In this document: positions 1 through 9,350 of the stretch, in pieces
How positions within the stretch are numbered: position 1 is the stretch's first letter
Layout of the letters: each line of letters starts with the position of its first letter
Assembly (NCBI RefSeq): GCF_018139145.2
Contig: NC_059477.1
Coordinates: 42,655,502 to 42,719,501 of the forward strand
From: Gymnogyps californianus
Taxonomy: Eukaryota; Chordata; Aves; Accipitriformes; Cathartidae
Length of the DNA stretch: 64,000 nucleotides
Reading direction: 5' to 3'
Translations under genes and position numbers: made by a program
Notes under the pieces: generated by a model
What the model saw: the letters and a program-made list of their open reading frames with translations, nothing else
The model's database searches: none
Told to the model about the DNA's origin: nothing

Positions 1-3000
1 AAAGCGAGCCAGTCTGCCTTCAGTCCCCTGTTTCACTGAGGTAGTAAATAATTCAGCGTGAACTTCTGTTATCCTTGTCTTATAACAGAAGCGGAGATGT
101 TTAGAATTGGTTGGAAAGGGGAAATTTTTGTTTTATGGGAAAACCTGCATTGTTGACCTTTCATTTAATTTAGCATCGGAACAAAACCTGGCACTGTGGG
201 ACCTGGAGGGAAAGGGACCCGTTCACATCCCAGCCCGCCGTGCCCCTGCCTGCCTGCCAGCCATGGGTCAGGAGCAAAGCAATGACTTGTCCAAGTGTCC
301 AGCTCCCAGCAAGCTCACCGGGCAGCTGAGGAACTCCAGGTTCATGTACCTGAGCTCGCATGGCATTGCTTTTTGCTCCCCTGAGAAGCCATCAGATGAG
401 AGATTGATTAATCTCAGGCCAGTATCCACTACAAATAGGCCCTTAGAGGTGAAGGCAGCCATACCAGTTTGGTGAAAATCAGACCCGTTGAAGCCTGTGA
501 CACCCCTTATCCTCCTAACGACCCTACACACACCGTGCGACCAGGTGGGACCTCACAGGCTACAGCAACGCGCAGAGACCCCATACCCCGGCTTTACATG
601 ATCATCTCTTTAGCGAGCAATGGGAAGCATTCCCAGCAGAGCTCACACCCCACACTTTTCGAGCTGCCAGGGACGCGGACATGGATGCAGGCAACTCTCT
701 CACTTGGGAAATGCAGAAGAGTCCCTAAATTTAAAACAAAAGCAAAAAGAGGGCCACAGTGCCGCCCGCCCTGCCTTGCCCTGGTGTCTGCGGAGCACCC
801 CGGGGGCACCGGCTACATGGGAAGGAGGGGGCTGAGGCAGGGGTCATGCCCAGCGCAGCCCCGGCGAGGGGAGCTCGGCGCTGCCGGGAGCTTCGACCGC
901 AGTGATACGACAATAAAGAGAGAGCTGGTGAGATTAGAAAACGCGCTTTAAAACGCAAGGTCTGGAAAAGGTGCTTCCAGTGACTGCAGAACTCCGGCTC
1001 TGGCAAATCCTCCCCCTCCCCCTGCCTTGCTGGGAGACGAATGTTATTAATCAGTCCTGTAAATTGAAATCCATATTTTTCTCATGAGTTCTGAAACCCA
1101 TTTAAGGCCTCTAAACAGCTTCTATCAGCTGAAAAAACTAAATTAATTTTATTCCTAACCATCCTCGGGAGTTCTTTGTCAAGACCCTTTGGTGGAAAAA
1201 CAATGGAAACTTGTGCGGCATTTCTGTCCGAAGCCTGCGTGGAAGCACACCGAGCTTTTCTCCTGCCGCGGGTACAATGGCCGGCATTGTCCCACGGCTG
1301 TCGTTTGGAGCGACGAGCCAGCTGAGGGCTGAGGAGCCGACTGAACGACAGCCCCTCCATTCCACACGCTGGTAACTCTTCCGGGGACAAAAAAAAAGAG
1401 AGAAAAATCTTTTTGCGATTAGTAACAACAGTCCACAAAGGTTAGAAGATGTCCCCGTCTTAAAAAACGATTCTGATGCTTCTGTCCTAGCTATGGTTTT
1501 TCCAGCCAGTTTAAAGCTGACAGATAGGCACACAGACACACATCTAGTCTAGCCTCTGTCTCCGAGTTCAGAAAGTGCTGCTTTACACTCAGATATAAGC
1601 TTTATTAAATATTGACTCATTCCCTACCATTATTTTCGGCTCCATTATCTCAGCTTCATTAGCATTTACAATCCTTCACCTTTCTGGGAATTCAGAAGTT
1701 GTGTTTCGTCTGCTTGCCTTCCTGCCAATAAATCATGACCGAGCTCCCGGCCAGGGCGCATCATACCAGAAAACAACACTCGTGTGACATTTGCTCACGA
1801 GCGAGATGGCGTGAGACTGAACACGGAGATCCCATGCCTCGCTCCGGAGCGTCACCGTCGCGGGCTCTTCGCACCACCCCAGTCTGGAAGGGCACGTGCT
1901 GGGGGGCTCCTCTGGGGAGCACTGCCTGCGGGCTGGAGGCTCCCGACGCTGGCAAGGGCTCCGAGGTGCACGGGCTGCTCTGCGCTCTCCAGCCCTAGGT
2001 GCACGTCTTCACTCTCCGGTGCTCTTCTGGGGGATTCTCCACCTCAGCCTTTGCACCCTGTTTTAAAGTGCAATGCTCAAAATTATTTGCAAAGGTGGGA
2101 GGGAGCGGGATGGAGGAGGCGAGGTGTGTAGGTTGTGTGCTGGCTGGGGTCCTCATGCTGGGGAGACCCCCCGTGTCCCCTTAGCTCAGCTTTGCTGGCT
2201 TGCTATTTGCTTTTATTTGAGCAAGTTTGCAGGCTCTGAGCCACCTGCCAGAGTCCAGACCCTGCTCAACAGCTCACCTCCTCCATCAGGCAGCCCAGCC
2301 CAGCAGCAAACCTTCCGTGTGCTGTCCGAGCGCCTCCCAGTCAGTGCACGTCCTGGGAGCCTCTCTGGTGTGCACAGATACAGGCTGAGTGAGGATCACA
2401 AATCTGTATCCTCTCGTTTTCAGTGCACGGAAAATTTTAGCCTTGAATTGCATTAATTTCTTGAAGAAGTGTAACAGATGAGCGAGCACCCCGTGTTTGT
2501 TAGTGCCTCTCTCAGGGACACGTTTTAAAAGCAGACACTCTCTGTACTCCATCCCACAGAACAAATGCTTGTGCTGTTTTCTGTAACTGATTTTTTTCTC
2601 CAAACTGTAGCAAATCCTTCAGACTAGCTGTCCGGAGGAGAAGAATAATCTGAGCTTTGCTAAAAATAAATTGGACTGGGTCCTCAGCAGCCCGTGGTGC
2701 CGGGCAGCTTTGCACTTGACTGAGGAGAACAATCCCAGTTTTGCTGAAACAGAGTGGCCTCACCTTTAAAAATGAACGGGATCCTGGGGTCGTGATCCAG
2801 CAGGGTGGAGGGGGGTGGCCTGCAGCACCCCTCTTCTGCTGCTTGCTCGGAGGCAGAGGGAGCCGGGCTTGCCGGAGGTGTTTTCCCAGAAGCCATTCCA
2901 GCACTGATCTGGGGCTGGAGTGCTGCTGGTCTGTGCCGGACTATAGACAGGGAAAGGTGAGGGTCCCATGCGCATCCTTCCCCGAGGTCCACCTCAACCG

Positions 3001-5818
3001 TATGGTGCCACCGAGGGCACCTGGGTCTGCAGGCAAGAGATGTGTTCCCTCAAATGCAGCTCTCAACCTCTGCAGCCACAGGGCATTTGCGAAGGTGGAA
3101 GGTGCTGTAAGACAGAGCGTCCAGGCAGGACTGATGAAAAAGCTGCTGCAAAAATCAGACGACCTCCATCGTGGTCTTGTGATCCTGCACCCGCTCTTCC
3201 TACCAGGCTTCCCTCCATAGGAGAGGGAAAGGGTCACAGACTGCTCGCCCCTTCCCTCGCATAGGGGGAAAAAAGAGAAAAGGAGGAGGAAAGAAAAAAG
3301 ACCACTCTCCCACAGGGCTGCCCACCGGCCTCCCCGCTGGTTTTAACAGATGGCAGCAGCATGGACCAGGACCAGGACGAGGCACGAGCATTTAAGGACA
3401 GCATCAGGCTCTGGGTCCCCGCCTGAAGCAATCAGATAAGGCCTGTGGTCCAAGCCCAGCCCTTGAGTCGGCCAGGCGGGACGGGCTGACTCCGCAGCTC
3501 TGCCTTCCACCTAGGGAGCGGGCAGAAAACCAGGCGTGTGCCCCACGGAGAAATGGCCAACAAGTTTGGGGGCAGTACTTTGCATCTCAGAAATCCAGGT
3601 CAGTAAACCGGCAGTGGCAGAAACAGGGCTGCTGTTTGCCATTACTGCAGCTTTTCTGCTACACGCATCTGCTCAAGCTTCCTCTGAAAATCACACTCTC
3701 CAGACTAGCGAGAGCTCTCACTGCTGAGCCCTGACCCGCCCTCCTGGTGCCACGCTGCCCTCGCACACATGGCCCTCGCTTACCGATTAAGCCTGTATAT
3801 TTTTAAGGAACAAATCAAAAGTCAGAAGAAAGATGCAAAATCATTGTGCTAAATATTTCCACGTGGTGCTTCTCCTCAAAGCTGAGAAAAAGCGACATCC
3901 CGTAGGTACCGTCAGGGTTGCAGTAAACCCTCTTGCGTGTTGCTGTGTGTCATCAGACGCTCGGTGCTGGGCTCGCACATAGCCGAGCTTCAGGCTCGTC
4001 AGCCCAGTACCACGGGCTGGGAGGTGTCCTCGCGCCTCGGAAAGAAGCAGCAAGACTGAAAGGATCGATTGGTCTTGGATTAAGCAGGCGTAACTCTATG
4101 CACCCTCCTGTAGGAGATCTGGATGTGCTATTTAGTGCTTGGTGCTGGTAGAGGAGTGGTCCTGAGCAGAAAGCGGGGGCTGATCTCATCGCTATTGACA
4201 TCACAGTTTGCTTTGATGAAGCTGCATCTGATCTACACAAACAAGTGTTGGAAGTAAGGCTGAGGACGTCAGCACAGTTAAACCAGAGCATAGCTGCTGC
4301 AAGTAAATCAGATTCAAAGTTAATAATTTAATTTCTAGCAGACAGAGAAAAATCAGAGGGCTAATAAGATATGAACCTAATAACTCGGTGTGCTGGGACT
4401 GAGCATTTCCATCTGTTATCACAAGCTCAGATCTCAGTACAAGACGCAGAAAGAGCAATTGCGCAATGAGGATGTGGACGCAGGCGTGAAGTGTGAGAGT
4501 AGAAGACAGGCAGACATGCCCACCTGCATGGCAGCAGGTAGGATCAAAGCCGACGAGGCTTTATGTGCTGACGTACAGGTGGTTGTAGAAAATGTAGAAA
4601 TCGATACGGCAATCGGTAAGGTCCTTCGGAATGACTGCGAACTTTTCAGGTTCCAGGTGGTTTTTAGATTTGTATTTAATTAATTCACAAACAAAATATG
4701 TGCTGTTCTAACGTAACCCACAATAACACTAAGGCTAACGGGCCTGACCATTATTTTGCAACTTATTTGTACAATCTGTTGAGGCTAAATAAGGCAGGTT
4801 TCTGGTACTTGTAGGAAATTGCTATAAATAAAAGACTAATAGGTACTGAAGTAGATAGCAGATATGTTGTACTAGGTAAAACATGATGAACCGAAGTGAA
4901 ACCGCCTCTTCTTTAACAGTGGATGTCCACGAGGATAAAGACTATCAAGTATTTATTTCCCATCGTCAGGAAATCCCTGCAGAAGCTGATTTTCCTTGAG
5001 AAGACTGCTCTCAGAAAGCAGCCTATTATTTTTTTTTTTTGCGTTTATTACAGAAAAAGTCCTCTGTAGTCTTCTAGGCAAGGTCAGCTGTTCGTGTGCT
5101 GCAATCAATAATCTCTTCTTAAGTGTACACCGCTCAGCTCTCGCAATGGAGTTTACGGTTGCACTACATCTTTATTATGAATGAATACTACCTTTGCCAC
5201 TGCTGAGCTGGGATCTAGCTATTTATTAAAGCCTGACGCTGACCCTCCAGCTTTAAGAACATTATATCAGATCACCTGGAACTCCACGGAAATGTCAGCT
5301 CAGGATCTATCTGGAAATGCTGAGCACTGGGCGAAAATGAGGGTTCATAAAACAATCTTCTTTTCCCTTCAGAGTTTCTTCCATAGATAGATAAGTAGAC
5401 ACTGGTTCAGGGGAATTTAAGAAAGACTTGGCCCCAAACTTCCACCTTTGTTTTAATGTGGAGATTTTGGTGACAAACAGAGCTACCAGTTAGCTTCAGT
5501 AAAGGCTGAGAAGTATTTGTCTCATTTTCCAGTGAAATTCCACACACGCTCGTGGCACAGAGCCCTTGCAGAGCTGGTATGGCCATTAATCCCGGTGCAG
5601 ACAATGACTTCCCCGGTGGCATCACCCAGTGTGAATCGCCCAGGTGCCTGGCATGAGCTCTGCAAATTATGCATTGTGTAGCTCGGTATTTAATTTAAAT
5701 AAATAAATGTAAAAACGAAGGTCTTGTTTATTAATTTTTATCCCAGAATAATTTCTTTAGCTTAAGTGTGAGCCAGCTAAGTAGCTTTTTTATTTAGCAA
5801 TGCTGCCACACTAATTTT

Positions 5819-5834
5819 GACATTTGCAAATGTC
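5819..5834. repeat. Perfect 16-bp palindrome with an octamer-like core
   Basis: GACATTTGCAAATGTC reads identically on both strands. The centre ATTTGCAAAT resembles POU/octamer or C/EBP-type sites. It lies in an AT-rich stretch with nearby TAATT-type homeodomain cores. Function is not shown. It could be a dimeric transcription-factor site or chance. Confidence 0.6.
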
Positions 5835-6647
5835 GACATCCCAGTTACAGACTACAATAAATTGCTCAAAACTCATCTTGTTCTCTTAAAAGAATTCCTT
5901 TCCTTTGCACTACTGCATTGATGTTAAACAGTCACCATACGTATGGATGGTTAGTTTCATTACAAATTTTGCAAGTCTGGTTTTGAACTGAATATGCCTT
6001 ATATCGTGATTTAGAGCTGCCTTTGGCTTCTTGCCTAAATATAAGCCAAAGAATCCAGTTTGTCCTGCAATTATCCTAACCTTTCCCAGGTATGTGTGGC
6101 TAGCAGCGGCTGCCAGTCCCCGAACGTCTCCCTTCGTCCAGAGGGACTTAAAAATGCTGAAATGATTTCCCGTTGATTCAGAAAACTAAGGCTGCTGAGT
6201 GCTTCCATGGTGGGAGTTACTGACTGGGAAAATGCTGGGACTCCTCATATTGGAGTAAGTTTGTCGTCATAGGTAATTAACAGCGACACTCAGGTTTATT
6301 TGTAAAGCTGTGTCATGTTCACTTTCCTTTATGCAATATAAGGCAGGTTACACTTCCCTACACCACACAACTGTTGTGTCTGGGATACTTAAGCACCACG
6401 TTTTCTGCTGGGTTTGAAAGGGAGCTGAGGGTAACGGTGGGTGAGTTCTGACTTGCAGTGCTCAGCTTCAGGCACCTGGGACCCCTTCGGGGTGTCGGTG
6501 AGGTCCTGCTCCCCAACACGAGCCCGGGGAGTGGCGGGCGCTCAGCACAGCTGGCAATCCGCTGCTGGGAGAGGGAAGGATCCTTGGCTAGAGACTGTCT
6601 GCAGCGCCCTGTACCCTGACCCTCATCTGTTCTCTGCGATAGTCTAA

Positions 6648-6760
6648 TGCTCCCTTATCTCACAGCAGTGTTGTGAAGCTTAATTAACTAATTAATCTTT
6701 CAAAGAATTGTGATAGTCTTAGATAAAAGACATCAGGCAAAGTATCTGTTACTATTTCCT
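6648..6760 (+). repeat. MIR-like (CORE-SINE) relic
   Basis: The order of elements matches the 3' half of ancient amniote MIR-type SINEs: TATCTCACAGCAGTGTTGTGAAGCTTAA (split here by position, 6656-6682), then an interrupted AATTAAT segment, a degenerate TTTCAAAGAATTGTGATA block corresponding to the usual 'GTAAAGCGCTTTGAGAT' region, and a degenerate 'GATAAAAGACAT' block. The match is from memory of the family and heavily diverged. The exact subfamily is not assignable. Confidence 0.45.
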
Positions 6761-8230
6761 TCACTATCGACAGTAACATCATTATTAACTCCCAAGAACT
6801 GTCTAGGGTTTTAAAACTTTGTTTATTAAGGATATTGCAAGAATTTTAGGCTTTTAACAAAGCAGTTGTATGAAATTCTGACCTGTCCCTGGGGTAACAC
6901 CCGCCCCGGCGCCTGCGGAGCAGGAATCCACACCTTCAGCATCGCTCGGGGTCCCGGGCCAAGTCCTGCACTGGCTGACGCTCCATGGGCAAGGTGCCCC
7001 GGTGGGGTGTAAGCCAGGACAGGGTGTGTCACTCACCGTCCCAGTCGTGAACGTATTACATCTTTTTTTAATTAGAATGAGCACATTTAATTAGCAGTGG
7101 GTTTAGAGCACACACAGAGAAAATCTTACTGTCACTTCCTTGGGTTTCGACTGCAGGATTGCGTGTGTTGCAGCGCATGACTCCCAACGCGTTGCTTTTG
7201 TGGCAGCTTTCTAAGCTGTGACTCTAGCACAATTGTCATCCTAGATAATGTAAATTAAGAAATGGTCATTTTCTAAACAGTAACGCTTATCTTCTTGCTT
7301 TTTTACCCCCAAATTAATCTCCATGTGGATAGTTACCATCTCCTACCAGGCAAAGCCAGAAATGCTCCCACATCCCAGCAGAAATTTACGGATCCGGTCA
7401 AATCCCATTGCAGAGCCTGCTGGTACATTTACTGCCAGCCACCAGGTACCAGCGTTAGTAAATCATTGTGTAGCTTGATTCACGAGATTTGCTGAATTTC
7501 CTCAACTAGCTGGCAGCAAAAGGCAGAACTTCACAGATAATCACTGAAAGCCTTTAACGATGTTTGTAATTTTATCCGTAATTGTGAGCTGGCACAATGC
7601 AGAGCACTAAAGCGGTGCACGCACACACTCCTGCGCTGGGACGCCAAAGCGAGGATGCACTGAAGGCAGCAATGACCAGGAGGAGAAACAGCAGTAGGAG
7701 TGTCGTCGTGAAGGTGAAAGCTGAGTGAAAATCGTTCTTCCCTGGAAGCCTAATCGAATGTTAATATAAGACAGTGGGATATGGATTAGCGGGGTGTGAC
7801 AGAAAGGGAATTAGGTCTTGGACTGGGGAATAAAACAGATATAAATGCAATACGGCACAGTCACCAAATGGGTCAATACCATCTCAAGCTGAGCTGCAGA
7901 ATTTTCTTCGAACTGGAGGGAGGTACCGAGGTACCGTGCCGCTGGGGCTGGTGTTTCTAACACGGCCCCTGCACAACGGCCCAGATTAAAACATTAATGG
8001 GGTCTGGGTTTGACCACCACAATGCTTAAACACTGTGTTGGAGAGAACTTGCAGGAAATGATAAAGAAATGGAAAATAACATCTGAAGAGCAGGCAGCTT
8101 TGATACGCTTGGGAGAAGGATGATCCTCCCGATTACACCGAGGCGGCGTTGTCTCGATTACGGATCTGTTTGGGTGGCGTCACCCTGAACCTACGGAGAT
8201 TTATCATCCCGTTGTTCCGACTGCAGGACA

Positions 8231-8253
8231 CCAAGATGGGGGCCGTGGGGTCG
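8231..8253 (+). other. Candidate alternative mini first exon (speculative)
   Basis: CCAAGATGGGGGCC at 8231-8244 resembles a YY1 site and a TISU element (a start codon embedded in a YY1-like motif near the transcription start). The ATG at 8236 has A at -3 and G at +4. Six codons later, TCG is followed by gtaagt at 8254, a strong donor. The frame is MGAVGS, ending in phase 0, the same phase in which the recognised FMNL2 first exon ends. Gly2 and Ser6 match the usual N-myristoylation pattern. No transcript evidence is available here. It may equally be a YY1 site with a coincidental donor. Confidence 0.25.
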
Positions 8254-8606
8254 GTAAGTGGGGCCGCGACTCCTTGAAAGCCCCTCAGCGCGGCAGAAAC
8301 CTTCCCCGCCATTCGAAGCCAACAGGCCCCGGAGCCGCAGAGGCAGCGTCTGTCAGCCCAACTACCGACACCACTTCAGGTATCTGGAGATACGCACCCC
8401 GCGCCCTACTAGCCCCGGCACACGCAGACCCCCAGGACTCCTGCCCGGGGGTCGCCGGTGCCACTCTGGATGAGGAAGGCCGCAAGGGCGGGCACAGCCC
8501 GCTGAGGTAAAATGGACGCCGAAGGGTCGCCACCAGCTCCCGCCCGCCCCCGGCGGGTCCGTAGCCGGCCCCTTCCCCCGCCGGCCCTCCCCCAGACGGC
8601 GGCGGG

Positions 8607-8625
8607 ACTACGAGTCCCAGCGCGC
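8607..8625 (+). promoter_or_regulatory. ZNF143-type (ACTAC..TCCCAG) promoter element
   Basis: ACTACGAGTCCCAGCGCGC fits the long composite ZNF143/THAP11-associated consensus ACTACAnnTCCCAGnnnGC, with one substitution at the sixth base (G for A). Such elements sit close to transcription starts of CpG-island promoters. It lies about 260 bases upstream of the FMNL2 start codon, consistent with a core promoter role. Confidence 0.6.
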
Positions 8626-8634
8626 CCCGGGCCG

Positions 8635-8644
8635 GGGGCGGAGC
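8635..8644 (+). promoter_or_regulatory. GC box (Sp/KLF site)
   Basis: GGGGCGGAGC matches the ten-base GC-box consensus at every position. It lies ten bases downstream of the ZNF143-type element, and together they suggest that transcription starts at or shortly after this stretch. Confidence 0.55.
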
Positions 8645-8680
8645 GGGGCTTTGTGCGGGCCGTGCCGGCCGCGGGGCGGC

Positions 8681-8761
8681 ATGCGGGGGAGCCGCCGCCG
8701 AGCCGGAGCCGGAGCCGTAGCGAGCCCGCCCCGGGGGGAGGGCGAGGGCGGCGAGCCATGA
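8681..8761 (+). promoter_or_regulatory. Upstream ORF 1 in the FMNL2 5' UTR (26 codons)
   Basis: The ATG at 8681 (context GGCATGC, weak: G at -3, C at +4) opens 26 codons rich in Arg, Gly, Pro and Ala, ending at TGA 8759-8761. It overlaps the next upstream ORF by four bases (ATGA). It lies in the leader only if transcription begins upstream of 8681. Any effect is likely through ribosome flow rather than the peptide. Confidence 0.4.
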
Positions 8762-8796
8762 CGGGCGGCGGCGCGGCGTTCCGCCGTCGGTGCTAG
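8758..8796 (+). promoter_or_regulatory. Upstream ORF 2 in the FMNL2 5' UTR (12 codons)
   Basis: The ATG at 8758 (G at -3, A at +4) opens a 12-codon frame, [12 protein letters not shown], ending at TAG 8794-8796. It ends 87 bases before the FMNL2 start, a distance compatible with some reinitiation. Its ATG overlaps the stop of uORF 1. Confidence 0.45.
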
Positions 8797-8862
8797 AGGG
8801 CGACCGCGGGGCGCGGAGCCCGCCTGGCTCGGCGGCGCGGAGCGCGGAGGCAGCGCGGAGGG

Positions 8863-8883
8863 GCCGCCGCCGCCGCCGCCGCC
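8863..8883 (+). repeat. (GCC)7 trinucleotide run abutting the start codon
   Basis: Seven uninterrupted GCC triplets run directly into ATGG, so the last two units form the GCCGCC of an ideal Kozak context. CCG/GCC runs in 5' UTRs are length-polymorphic in vertebrates and form stable RNA structure. Confidence 0.9.
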
Positions 8884-9000
8884 ATGGGCAACGCGGGGAG
8901 CGTGGACTCGCAGCAGACGGAGTTCAGGGCGCACAGCGTGCCCCTCAAGCTGCCCATGCCCGAGCCCGGTGAGCTGGAGGAGCGCTTCGCCGTCGTCCTG
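8884..9000 (+). CDS. FMNL2: Formin-like protein 2, coding part of exon 1 (residues 1-39)
   Basis: The 39 codons start [20 protein letters not shown] and end with the block [11 protein letters not shown] at the donor. I recognise this as the N-terminus of FMNL2; against the human protein as I recall it, there are about four conservative changes (residues 7, 13, 18 and 37). Paralogues FMNL1 and FMNL3 differ strongly over the first 20 residues. FMNL2 is a diaphanous-related formin: an autoinhibited dimer released by Cdc42, which nucleates and elongates unbranched actin filaments in lamellipodia, filopodia and at junctions. Gly2 with Ser6 is the N-myristoylation signal that targets it to membranes; the tail of this exon begins the GTPase-binding/FH3 region. 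The remaining GBD/FH3, FH1, FH2 and DAD parts lie in later exons outside the window. The start is unambiguous: it is in GCCGCCATGG context and is the conserved initiator. The exon ends in phase 0. Confidence 0.96.
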
Positions 9001-9006
9001 GTAAGT
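8998..9006 (+). other. Splice donor of FMNL2 exon 1
   Basis: CTG|gtaagt: the six intronic bases are the full consensus. The break falls exactly where the protein match to FMNL2 stops, after the Val-Val-Leu of residues 37-39, and leaves phase 0. Confidence 0.95.
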
Positions 9007-9331
9007 GCCGGCCCCCATTGTCTGTGGGGAGCGGGTCGGGCCGCCGGGGAGGGGGCGCCGCGTTCCGCCGGCCGGCCGCCGCCCGCGGGCCTCCGCGGAG
9101 AGCGGAGGGGCCGAGGAGGAGTTGCGGGGCCCCGCGCCTGGCCCGGGGGCGTGCGCGGGGGGCGGCTGGTGCGCGGCTGGGAATCGGGGAAAAGTTGGAG
9201 ACCGAGACGGGAGCTGCCCCGCCGCCCTCTCCCCTCAGCGGCGGCCGCCCCAGCACCCGCCGGCGGCCGGCGGCACAGGTGGGCTCGGCGGGGCGGTGCC
9301 GCCCGCACCTCGCGGCCCGGCCGGAGGCGGC

Positions 9332-9350
9332 GGGACGGGGGCGGGAGGGG
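9332..9350 (+). other. Canonical G-quadruplex motif at the start of intron 1
   Basis: GGGACGGGGGCGGGAGGGG has four G-runs of at least three with loops of 2, 1 and 1 bases on the non-template strand, 332 bases past the donor. Short loops predict a stable quadruplex in DNA or in nascent RNA. Such motifs are common just downstream of CpG-island promoters. Confidence 0.7.

Larger units (their letters stand above)
1..8129. other. Upstream intergenic flank of FMNL2, no supported exon
   Basis: No open frame here resembles a protein I recognise, and none has convincing paired splice signals. Frames reach at most about 160 codons, which is ordinary for random sequence of this composition. Two GC-richer patches (about 740-900 and 1740-2130) have scattered CpGs but no promoter motif I can defend. 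From about 2.2 kb to 8.1 kb the sequence is AT-moderate with a MIR-like relic and a 16-bp palindrome, annotated separately. In mammals the neighbour on this side is STAM2, transcribed away from FMNL2 (established knowledge). I see no STAM2 exon, so its start is presumably beyond the left edge. Confidence 0.6.
8626..9000 (+). other. FMNL2 exon 1 (5' UTR plus coding start; left edge estimated)
   Basis: The right edge is set by the splice donor at 9001. The left edge is a guess based on the ZNF143-type element and GC box just upstream, so the true start may differ by a hundred bases or may be dispersed. The implied 5' UTR is about 200-260 nt and very GC-rich, with two small upstream ORFs and a GCC repeat against the start codon. 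That predicts strong secondary structure and sensitivity to initiation-factor activity. Confidence 0.55.

Noticed and set aside
8512..8796. 94-codon frame upstream of FMNL2 in the promoter
   Set aside because: Most of it lies upstream of the likely transcription start. Only its last 12 codons (uORF 2) are plausibly in the mRNA.
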